DNA of 40,239 bases, taken from assembly GCA_015232535.1 (NCBI GenBank), contig JADFZM010000006.1, positions 1 to 40,239 on the forward strand, given 5' to 3'. Source of the stretch: Candidatus Omnitrophota bacterium (GTDB lineage: Bacteria; Omnitrophota; Gorgyraeia; Zapsychrales; Zapsychraceae). The translations under genes were made by a program, and so were the position numbers. Positions 26,212 to 32,648 of the stretch are shown piece by piece. Every line of letters begins with the position of its first letter. Within the stretch, counting starts at the first letter, position 1. Below the pieces are notes generated by a model. It did no database searches. It saw only the letters and a program-made list of their open reading frames with translations, and had not been told where the DNA came from.

Positions 26212-27690
26212 ATGTCTTTTCACCATCCCGAAAGATTGGAAAGCGAAGCAAAAATTCTCCTTAATACACTTTGGGAGAAGAGAAATTCTTTATCTGCTAA
26301 AGATCGCCTCGCGATTCCCGTCCAGGAAATGCCCAGCCAAAACCCGGAAGAAAGAATCAGCAATTTTGCCGAAGTAGCTTTAGGCTATAGCGAAACCCAG
26401 GCCAAGCTGGAAGCCCTACGATGTTTGCAATGTAAGAATAAACCCTGCGTTATAGGCTGCCCGGTAAAAATAGAGATCCCATCTTTCATTCAGGCAATAA
26501 TCGACGGTAATCTCCAAAAAGCAGCCGATATCATAAAAGAAAACAGCCTTCTGCCGGCGGTCTGCGGACGGGTTTGCCCACAGGAAGACCAATGCCAAAA
26601 ACCCTGTACGGCCGCAATAGCGCTTAAAGACCCGAATAAAGCAGTTTCCATAGGCCGCTTAGAGCGTTTTGTAGCCGATTGGGGAATGAAAAACGGCGCA
26701 AAAACCCCCTCGGTCAAGAAAGAAACCGGCATAAAGTTCGCAATAATCGGCTCCGGCCCCGGAGGGATTGTCGCTGCAGCAGATTTAAGAAGGGAAGGGC
26801 ATTCGGTAACCATGTTCGAGGCTTTCCACAAGCCGGGCGGAGTTATGATCTATGGGATCCCGGAATTCCGCCTGCCTAAAGTTATCGTCGAACATGAGAT
26901 CTCAACTTTAATTAAGATGGGCGTGGAGGTGCGTACCGATTTTGTGGTAGGCCGAACAAGAAAATTATTGGACCTGATAAATAAAGACGGCTACAAGGCG
27001 GCCTTTATCGCCACCGGCGCCGGATTGCCAAAATTTATGAATATCGAAGGGGAAAGCCTGGTCGGAGTTTTCTCCTCAAATGAATATTTAACCCGCATCA
27101 ATTTAATGAAAGCTTATGACAGAGAAGTTTCCGATACTCCGCTTTTTCTCTCAAAAACAATAGCGGTTTTCGGAGGAGGAAATGTCGCTATGGACACGGC
27201 CCGAAGCGCCAGGCGCATGGGGTCAACAGTCCATTTATTTTACCGGCGGACCGAGAACGAGATGCCGGCCAGAAAAGAAGAGATTGAGAACGCGAAATAT
27301 GAGGGGATAATCTTCCACACCCTGCAAAACGCCAAAAGATTCATCGGCGATCAATACGGTAAATTAAAAGCGATCGAATGCCTTAAATATGAACTTGGTA
27401 ACCCCGATTCAAGCGGCCGGCCGCGTCCGGTTGAGATAAAGGGAAGCGAATTCAGCTTTGATACTGATGCGGCTATCGTCGCTATAGGAAATGAGTGTAA
27501 TCCGCTTATCAGCAAAACCACTCCCGGGCTTAACGCCAACAAATGGGGTAATATTATAATCGATGATTCGGGCAAAACCTCTCTGGATAAGATTTACGCC
27601 GGAGGCGATATTGTTTTAGGGTCCGCGACAGTCATCCTGGCGATGGGGCAAGGCAGGACCGCAGCACAATCGATAAATAATATTTTGTAA
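26212..27690 (+). CDS. nfnB: NADH-dependent reduced ferredoxin:NADP+ oxidoreductase subunit B
   Basis: This large subunit belongs to the glutamate-synthase small-subunit family. It would hold the bifurcating FAD and bind NADPH. Two N-terminal [4Fe-4S] sites use C71, C74, C79, C83 and C118, C122, C128, C132. The FAD dinucleotide fold begins at IIGSGPGGIVAAADLR (about 178-193) and the NADPH fold at FGGGNVAMDTARSARR (about 321-336). A C-terminal GGDIVLG segment closes the FAD site. It directly abuts nfnA with no gap, which supports NfnB over a stand-alone glutamate synthase subunit, since no large GltB subunit is present. Confidence 0.92.
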   Translation: MSFHHPERLESEAKILLNTLWEKRNSLSAKDRLAIPVQEMPSQNPEERISNFAEVALGYSETQAKLEALRCLQCKNKPCVIGCPVKIEIPSFIQAIIDGNLQKAADIIKENSLLPAVCGRVCPQEDQCQKPCTAAIALKDPNKAVSIGRLERFVADWGMKNGAKTPSVKKETGIKFAIIGSGPGGIVAAADLRREGHSVTMFEAFHKPGGVMIYGIPEFRLPKVIVEHEISTLIKMGVEVRTDFVVGRTRKLLDLINKDGYKAAFIATGAGLPKFMNIEGESLVGVFSSNEYLTRINLMKAYDREVSDTPLFLSKTIAVFGGGNVAMDTARSARRMGSTVHLFYRRTENEMPARKEEIENAKYEGIIFHTLQNAKRFIGDQYGKLKAIECLKYELGNPDSSGRPRPVEIKGSEFSFDTDAAIVAIGNECNPLISKTTPGLNANKWGNIIIDDSGKTSLDKIYAGGDIVLGSATVILAMGQGRTAAQSINNIL

Positions 27691-27692
27691 AT

Positions 27693-27857
27693 AGATTGCT
27701 TCGTCGTCCGCCGTAGGCGTCCTCCTCGCAATGACAATCCCAAGTTGTCTTTGCGAGCCCGCGACCTAGTACTGTCATTGCGAGAAGCGACAGCGACGAA
27801 GCATCCCTTCTGAGATTGCTTCACTAAAAGCCAAAAGCGGCGCCCGCAATGACAATC
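27693..27857. repeat. Cluster of three palindromic interspersed repeats
   Basis: Three related units alternate in orientation. Unit 1 (27693-27735) reads agattgcttcgtcg...ctcgcaatgac. Unit 2 (about 27773-27807) is its inverse, tcattgcgagaagcgac...gacgaagc. Unit 3 (27813-27857) reads gattgcttc...cgcaatgacaat in the first orientation. An additional half-unit, tttgcgagcccgcg, lies at 27760-27773. Each unit can fold with its inverted neighbour. Repeats of this 'tcattgcgag' type are familiar from many bacterial genomes as non-autonomous palindromes. Unit 3 runs into the 5' end of the radical SAM gene. Confidence 0.8.
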
Positions 27858-27863
27858 AGAGAT

Positions 27864-28916
27864 ATGACAGAAAACACAAACAATCATCTCGCTAATTACT
27901 GGCAAAAGATCACAGGCGATAAAATCCAATGCCTTTTATGCCCGCGGCATTGCCGTTTAAATGACGGCCAAAGCGGATTTTGTTCAGTCAGGCAAAACAT
28001 TAAAGGCAAATTAATACTCACAACTTACGGCCTTTGCAGTGGACTCGCAATTGACCCGATCGAAAAAAAACCGCTTTATCATTTTTTTCCGGGAGGTAAT
28101 GTTTTATCTTTCGGCACCGCCGGATGTAATTTAGATTGCTCTTTCTGCCAAAATTGGCATTTAAGCCGAGCTGATGCAAAATCCTATCCAGGGCAAAAAG
28201 CTTCGCCATCATTCATCGCCCAAACTGCTTTAAAAGAAAAATGTATCGGAGTTGCCTTCACCTACAATGAACCGTCCATTTTCGCCGAATATGCGATCGA
28301 TACAGCCCAAGAATGTCATAAGGCTGGATTACAAACCGTCGCCGTCACTTCCGGATATATAGAGGGAGCGGCCCGCGAAGATTTCTACAAGGTAATGGAC
28401 GCGGCTAACGTAGATTTAAAATCCTTTAACAATGATTTCTACAGAGAATTTTGCCATGGTGACTTAAAAACAGTACTTGATACTTTGTTACACATAAAAG
28501 AAAAGACAAAAACATGGCTTGAAATAACGACACTTTTGATCCCCTATCTAAACGATAGCCCGAAAGAAATCAACGAACTCTGCGCTTGGGTAAAAAAATA
28601 CTTAGGTAATTGTGTCCCGATACATTTTAGCGCTTTTCATCCCGATTATAAAATGACGGGGATCAATGCAACGGGTAAAGAAATAATTAATCAGGCAAGA
28701 GAGATCGCTCATTCAAAAGGGTTGAAATACGTTTATACGGGTAATATCCACGATCCTTCCGGATCGACGACATTTTGTCCGAACTGCGGCGAAACCCTGA
28801 TCAAAAGGGCCTTTTTCTCCGTAACCGCAAATAACCTAGCAGATGGCAACAAATGCCCTAAATGCTTTAATTCCGGGGACGCGTACCTAATTATTGACAA
28901 AACTAAAAAAAGATAG
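27864..28916 (+). CDS. amrS: AmmeMemoRadiSam-type radical SAM protein (PflA-like), C terminus altered
   Basis: The enzyme resembles pyruvate formate-lyase activases. It has an N-terminal cysteine set C23, C26, C30, C40 (CLLCPRHCRL...GFC), the radical SAM motif C88-x3-C92-x2-C95 in CNLDCSFC, and the family's IDPIEKKPLYHFFPG. A C-terminal zinc-ribbon region begins CPNCGETLI and ends CPKC. The usual tail after CPKC is missing. The last 15 codons come from the left inverted repeat of the adjoining transposon (from 28869) and read SGDAYLIID and a basic end. I start at 27864 rather than 27849 because the earlier ATG belongs to the palindromic repeat. The usual partners Memo and AMMECR1 are not in this window. 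Confidence 0.85.
   Translation: MTENTNNHLANYWQKITGDKIQCLLCPRHCRLNDGQSGFCSVRQNIKGKLILTTYGLCSGLAIDPIEKKPLYHFFPGGNVLSFGTAGCNLDCSFCQNWHLSRADAKSYPGQKASPSFIAQTALKEKCIGVAFTYNEPSIFAEYAIDTAQECHKAGLQTVAVTSGYIEGAAREDFYKVMDAANVDLKSFNNDFYREFCHGDLKTVLDTLLHIKEKTKTWLEITTLLIPYLNDSPKEINELCAWVKKYLGNCVPIHFSAFHPDYKMTGINATGKEIINQAREIAHSKGLKYVYTGNIHDPSGSTTFCPNCGETLIKRAFFSVTANNLADGNKCPKCFNSGDAYLIIDKTKKR
28869..28891 (-). repeat. Left terminal inverted repeat of the RAYT element
   Basis: Twenty-three bases (beginning AATTCCGGGGACGCGTACC) are the exact reverse complement of the units at 29693-29715 and 29716-29738. The repeat is translated as part of the amrS 3' end. Confidence 0.95.
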
Positions 28917-28953
28917 TAAAAGAAGAATAAAAAACTTAGAAGATTTAATAAAT

Positions 28954-28995
28954 ATCCCCCACGAAAACAAATTCAAAATTCAAGGGGGATTTTTT
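28954..28995 (+). terminator. Terminator-like hairpin covering the transposase ribosome binding site
   Basis: ATCCCCC at 28954-28960 pairs with GGGGGAT at 28984-28990 around a 23-base loop, followed by TTTTTT that runs straight into the ATG at 28996. The 3' arm contains the only purine-rich Shine-Dalgarno candidate (AGGGGGA). The structure can both stop incoming transcripts and hide the ribosome binding site. Confidence 0.6.
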
Positions 28996-29697
28996 ATGGC
29001 CAGATTGGCACGAATAGTAGCCGCCGGATATCCGCATCATGTTATACAGAGGGGAAATCGCCGCCAAAATGTTTTCTTAAGCGAAAGGGACAAACAGTTT
29101 TACCTAGATACGTTAAAAACTCAGGCAAAAATAAACGGGCTCGTTATTTGGGCTTACTGCCTAATGGAAAATCATGTTCATTTAGTTGTGGTTCCGCGGG
29201 ATGAGAATAGCCTTTCCAAAACTATGGGCGAAACACATAAACGCTATACGCGGATGATAAATTTCCGGGAAAAGTGGCGGGGCTATTTGTGGGAAGGCAG
29301 ATTTAAAAGTTTTGTCATGGATGATCATTATTTACGCACGGTGGTAAGGTATGTTGAAAACAATCCCGTACGGGCCGGAATGGTTGAGAAAGCACAAGAT
29401 TATCCTTGGTCAAGCGCCAAAGCCCATGCTATGAATAAAACAGATGATATTATTGAAAGGTGTTTCCTTTCGGATGAAATAATTGATTGGGGAAAATATT
29501 TAGCAAAAGATTATATAGACGAGGTCAAAATTATCAGGCAAAATATTAATGTCGGCCGTCCGCTGGGAGGTCAAAGCTTTATCGATAAGATTGGGATAAT
29601 ATTAAAGCGAGAAGTTGCTAAGCGCAAACCCGGTCCGAAAGGAAAAGATGGCAATTATGTATCGGATGAGAATTTTATTGAGGATCGGGTGAATTAG
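28996..29697 (+). CDS. REP-associated tyrosine transposase (RAYT, Y1/HUH family)
   Basis: The protein is 233 residues, a single-strand DNA transposase of the IS200/IS605 superfamily. The N terminus MARLARIVAAGYPHHVIQRGNR is typical of RAYTs. The HUH motif is H60-V-H62 in MENHVHLVV. The likely catalytic tyrosine is Y119 in RYVENNPVRAG, at the spacing known for this family. A basic C-terminal tail begins near GRPLGG. I start at 28996, since the earlier in-frame start at 28894 would add 34 residues with no family match and lies within the hairpin leader. The stop codon overlaps the right-end repeat. All key residues are intact, so it may be active. Confidence 0.93.
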   Translation: MARLARIVAAGYPHHVIQRGNRRQNVFLSERDKQFYLDTLKTQAKINGLVIWAYCLMENHVHLVVVPRDENSLSKTMGETHKRYTRMINFREKWRGYLWEGRFKSFVMDDHYLRTVVRYVENNPVRAGMVEKAQDYPWSSAKAHAMNKTDDIIERCFLSDEIIDWGKYLAKDYIDEVKIIRQNINVGRPLGGQSFIDKIGIILKREVAKRKPGPKGKDGNYVSDENFIEDRVN

Positions 29698-29738
29698 GTA
29701 CGCGTCCCCGGAATTATTAGGTACGCGTCCCCGGAATT
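29693..29738 (+). repeat. Right terminal repeat of the RAYT element, exact tandem duplication
   Basis: Two identical 23-base units (29693-29715 and 29716-29738), each beginning ATTAGGTACGCGTCCCCGG, lie head to tail. Both are exact inverses of the left end at 28869-28891. The first contains the transposase stop codon and the second ends 3 bases before the xthA ATG. Confidence 0.95.
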
Positions 29739-29741
29739 ATT

Positions 29742-30515
29742 ATGCTAAATTTACTCTCCTGGAATGTTAACGGTATACGCGCCGTCGAGAAGAAAGGCTT
29801 TCTCGAATGGCTTGAAAAGACAGCTCCCGACATCCTCTGCCTTCAGGAAACAAAGGCCGAGCCCGGACAATTATCCCAAAACCTCCTTGCGCCCAAAGGC
29901 TATAAAACATTCTGGTCTTCCGCCGAGAAGAAAGGTTATAGCGGAGTCGGGGTATTCACTAAAAAAGAACCGCTTAAAGTCGAAGTTGGCCTCGGCATTA
30001 AAGAATTCGACAGCGAAGGCCGCACGCTTATACTTGATTACGATAAATTCATCCTTTTAAACGTATATTTTCCAAACGGCGGGGCCGGTAACAAAAGAGT
30101 GCCGTTTAAAATGAAATTCTATGAGGCCTTCCTCAAGAAAATCAACTCGCTTAAAGCGAAGGGGAAGAGAATTATCATCTGCGGCGATGTTAATACCGCC
30201 CACGAAGAGATCGATCTCGCCCGCCCTAAAGAGAACGTAAAAAATACGGGATTTCTGCCGGAAGAAAGGGCTTGGGTCAGCAAACTCATACAAGGCGGAT
30301 ATGTTGACACCTTCCGCCATCTTAACAAAGAAAAAGGCCATTACACCTGGTGGGACTACAAAACCGGGGCGAGGGCGCGGGATATCGGCTGGAGGATAGA
30401 TTACTTCTTTATATCCGAAAATTTACTTTCCTTCTTAAGAAATGCCGATATAATTAAAGAAGTTATGGGCTCGGACCATTGCCCAATTTCACTAAATATC
30501 GATATAAAACTTTAA
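29742..30515 (+). CDS. xthA: Exodeoxyribonuclease III (AP endonuclease)
   Basis: This base-excision-repair nuclease cuts at abasic sites and trims 3' ends. The whole motif set is present: LSWNVNGIRA, catalytic E36 in CLQETKA, Y109, D149 and N151 in GDVNTAHEEIDLA, GWRIDYFFIS, and the D245-H246 pair in GSDHCPIS. The length of 257 is normal. The transposon ends 3 bases before the ATG, so the native promoter and ribosome binding site have probably been displaced. Transcription may now come from the element or from amrS. A gene of uncertain role follows 3 bases after the stop. Confidence 0.95.
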   Translation: MLNLLSWNVNGIRAVEKKGFLEWLEKTAPDILCLQETKAEPGQLSQNLLAPKGYKTFWSSAEKKGYSGVGVFTKKEPLKVEVGLGIKEFDSEGRTLILDYDKFILLNVYFPNGGAGNKRVPFKMKFYEAFLKKINSLKAKGKRIIICGDVNTAHEEIDLARPKENVKNTGFLPEERAWVSKLIQGGYVDTFRHLNKEKGHYTWWDYKTGARARDIGWRIDYFFISENLLSFLRNADIIKEVMGSDHCPISLNIDIKL

Positions 30516-30518
30516 ATT

Positions 30519-31085
30519 ATGTCTCCCGGAAAAATAATCGACCATAAGCAACTGGCGGATGTCTTACTCCAAGCCGCTAAAATCACCCTCGAAGAAAAAT
30601 ATAATGCCAGGTTCTCCCAGGATCCGATTGTGGCGGAAAGGGAGATCATCGAGTACGGCAGCCGCATTCGCACCTTAGGGCTGGATAAATTTAACGACCC
30701 CTGCTATGTTTCATCAATCAACCTTTTCAGCAGCCAAGAAAACCTTAAACAGCAAAAAACGTCAGGAGCGATAATCATTTATATTGAGGAGGTTATCGGC
30801 CAGGACTTTTTGAAAGCCATAAACAAAAAAGCCGACGATGATGATGAGGAATTGGTAATGAAGAATTGCGGGGAAATCCTAAAAGAAATCGCGGCAAAAT
30901 TCATTAACAGCGCCCAGAATTTCGGCTATAGCAACATGGTCTCCTCGGAAACGATAAACGAGAAAAACGACATCTCCGGCGGGGTCGACTTTGAATACAA
31001 CGAGACAAAGCTTCAGGAGATAAGTTTTTTCATAAAGAAAGTCAAGGCGGTTGTGATATCAATAACATTAGCTCCCGCACCTTAA
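30519..31085 (+). CDS. Uncharacterised protein, possibly CheX-like
   Basis: The 188-residue soluble protein has no signal peptide or membrane segment. An acidic stretch (DDDDEELV, near 105-112) is followed by a long helix, NCGEILKEIAAKFINSAQ. The segment resembles the helix of CheX/CheC phosphatases, which carry E-x3-N type motifs. A second region, IYIEEVIG...FLKAINK, and an all-beta C-terminal half would suit the same fold. The match is by pattern only and could be wrong. It follows xthA by 3 bases and precedes a small membrane protein by 16. If real, it could act on the receiver proteins encoded at 1410-1781 or 9986-11062. Confidence 0.5.
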   Translation: MSPGKIIDHKQLADVLLQAAKITLEEKYNARFSQDPIVAEREIIEYGSRIRTLGLDKFNDPCYVSSINLFSSQENLKQQKTSGAIIIYIEEVIGQDFLKAINKKADDDDEELVMKNCGEILKEIAAKFINSAQNFGYSNMVSSETINEKNDISGGVDFEYNETKLQEISFFIKKVKAVVISITLAPAP

Positions 31086-31101
31086 CCCAAAAAGATCGAA
31101 A

Positions 31102-31275
31102 ATGTCAGTTTTTTACGACCCAAAAATCAGAAAGCCTAAACCATGGATAATGGTAGTTATTGTCCTTATCCCCGTAATCATAACCTTCCTCATGTACAGC
31201 GGAGCAAAAACCCTGGCCGAGAAAAAGAAACAAGATAGGGAAAGAAACGCTACACCCGATATATTCCAGAAGTAA
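31102..31275 (+). CDS. Small single-pass membrane protein (57 residues)
   Basis: The frame begins MSVFYDPKIRKPKPW. One hydrophobic helix follows (about residues 15-33, IMVVIVLIPVIITFLMY) and then a highly charged, probably cytoplasmic tail (AEKKKQDRERN). It follows the CheX-like gene by 16 bases in the same direction, which supports it as a real gene. No clear Shine-Dalgarno is seen, as is common here. The function is unknown. The codon pattern and the textbook small membrane protein layout argue against chance. Confidence 0.55.
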   Translation: MSVFYDPKIRKPKPWIMVVIVLIPVIITFLMYSGAKTLAEKKKQDRERNATPDIFQK

Positions 31276-31370
31276 ATAGAGATATCCGCGCCCTTTCGGA
31301 CATATAACAATCTTGACAATAAACCACTAAAGCCGAACCGTATAGATGTTTCGCCCCAAAGGGGGTCAAC

Positions 31371-31493
31371 ATGACGCGACCTTGGAAACGTATCCATCCA
31401 CACGCATTATGGAATGGTCTTTTGCGCAAAAAGAATTACACCTTCATTCTAAGAACAGGGATGTCTTTAACAAGTTCTATTAGCGTATTATAA
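31371..31493 (+). CDS. Possible 40-residue small protein
   Basis: The frame starts at an ATG five bases after GGGGG (AAAGGGGGTCAAC) and encodes a basic, tryptophan-rich peptide, MTRPWKRIHPHALWNG, then a short hydrophobic tail. It ends 14 bases inside the convergent minus-strand oxidase gene. The good Shine-Dalgarno is the main support. It has no recognised family and could be chance. Confidence 0.2.
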   Translation: MTRPWKRIHPHALWNGLLRKKNYTFILRTGMSLTSSISVL

Positions 31494-32595
31494 GGGAATT
31501 TACCATCTCGGCGATAGCCAAAGCGGAGGTCAAGCCGGGAGATTCTATCCCGAGAAGATTGATAAAATTTGGAAGGCCTTTATCCGTTTCGTTTCGGATA
31601 ATAAAATCCTTAACATCCTCTCCCGGCGCCTGGGTCTTGGGGCGGATGCCGGCGGTATCAGGATACAGGTCTTCGATATTTAAGCCGCTTAAATAACGGC
31701 TGACAGACCTGAAGAAATCAGCTTTACTCGCTTCATTAACGTCATAATCGATCTTTTCCACATATTTAGCGTCGGGGCCGAGACGCAGGCCGCCGGCCAA
31801 ATCGGGCGTTACATGAATCCCTAAATCTGTTTTGGTCGGAGGGGGATAAATAAGCCCGGCCACCTTAAATCTGTTGGGGTTGCTCAGGCGGAAATACTGC
31901 CCCTTGTTGTAATAAAGCTTATAAGAATCCTTGATTATATCTATTCCGGCAAAAGCCGCTATCTTATCCGCATCAAGCCCGGCGCAATTAATAACGATAT
32001 CGGTCTCAAAACTAAAAGTTTCGCCTGTCGGTTCCTTTACAGTCAGGTTATAAAATCCTTTTTTCCTTTCGATATCGACAACCTCAACCCCGTAGGCAAA
32101 TTCCGCGCCCTTAGCAATAGAAAGATCGGCGAAACGTTTCATAAGAGAATGAGTGTCGAGGATACCGGTTTCCGGAGAATACAAAGCTGCTTTCGAAGTG
32201 ACGCTCGGCTCAAGTTTTACGATTTCCGGCTTATCGATCAAGCGGATATTTGTGACGCCGCAAGCTTTGGCATTATTGTAAATATCCTCAATATGCGATA
32301 TTTCCTCTTTTTCGCTTCCAACAATGATCTTGCCGAGCTTTTTATGGCCGATATTGTTTTTGGCGCAAAATTCATACAAAAGCGCTTTCCCCCGGATACA
32401 CAGATCCGCCTTGAGGCTTCCGGGAGGATAATATAAACCGGCATGAATTACCTCGGAGTTGCGCGAGCTTGTTTCCTGACCGAAAGATTTATGCCGCTCA
32501 ACGACCAAAATATCGTTATTTTCCTGAGAAAGGGCATAACTTATGGCAAGCCCGACGACACCGGCACCGATTATTGTAATATTTACTTTTTCCAT
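31480..32595 (-). CDS. lhgO: L-2-hydroxyglutarate oxidase-like FAD-dependent oxidoreductase
   Basis: This is an FAD enzyme of the DAO family (371 residues). The N-terminal Rossmann motif is ITIIGAGVVGLAISYAL (G10, G12, G15). The LhgO/L2HGDH signature follows as SSRNSEVIHAGLYYPPGSLK (about 42-61), whose histidine contacts the flavin. The second half keeps VINCAGLDADKIA and the C-terminal LLGIESPGLTSALAIAEMV. The predicted reaction is oxidation of L-2-hydroxyglutarate to 2-oxoglutarate, possibly in metabolite repair. Related enzymes act on other 2-hydroxyacids or glycerol-3-phosphate, so the substrate is inferred. It is read away from the ABC exporter genes only by 53 bases and may share their transcript. 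Confidence 0.87.
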   Translation of the reverse strand: MEKVNITIIGAGVVGLAISYALSQENNDILVVERHKSFGQETSSRNSEVIHAGLYYPPGSLKADLCIRGKALLYEFCAKNNIGHKKLGKIIVGSEKEEISHIEDIYNNAKACGVTNIRLIDKPEIVKLEPSVTSKAALYSPETGILDTHSLMKRFADLSIAKGAEFAYGVEVVDIERKKGFYNLTVKEPTGETFSFETDIVINCAGLDADKIAAFAGIDIIKDSYKLYYNKGQYFRLSNPNRFKVAGLIYPPPTKTDLGIHVTPDLAGGLRLGPDAKYVEKIDYDVNEASKADFFRSVSRYLSGLNIEDLYPDTAGIRPKTQAPGEDVKDFIIRNETDKGLPNFINLLGIESPGLTSALAIAEMVNSLIIR

Positions 32596-32648
32596 TTTAG
32601 CGATTATTTTAGTTTCGGAGGGAATGAAGCCGATATCTTAAGAAGGAG

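Larger units (their letters stand above)
28869..29738 (+). mobile_element. IS200/RAYT-like transposon with exact 23-bp inverted ends
   Basis: The element is about 870 bases long and contains one HUH-type transposase gene. The left end is one 23-base repeat. The right end has the same sequence inverted and tandemly duplicated. Between the left end and the gene lies a 100-base non-coding leader with a terminator-like hairpin at 28954-28995. The element is inserted exactly between amrS and xthA, truncating the former and ending 3 bases before the xthA ATG. The perfect repeats and intact transposase suggest recent activity. Confidence 0.85.

Noticed and set aside
27691-27866. A CRISPR array
   Set aside because: The units are palindromic, alternate in orientation and differ in length, with no regular spacers and no cas genes nearby.
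28894-28995. Upstream in-frame start for the transposase adding 34 residues
   Set aside because: The added part has no family match, covers the hairpin leader, and the standard RAYT N terminus begins at 28996.
29764-30060. An overlapping 98-codon frame inside xthA
   Set aside because: It is out of frame with a fully conserved exonuclease III gene and has no own start signal.
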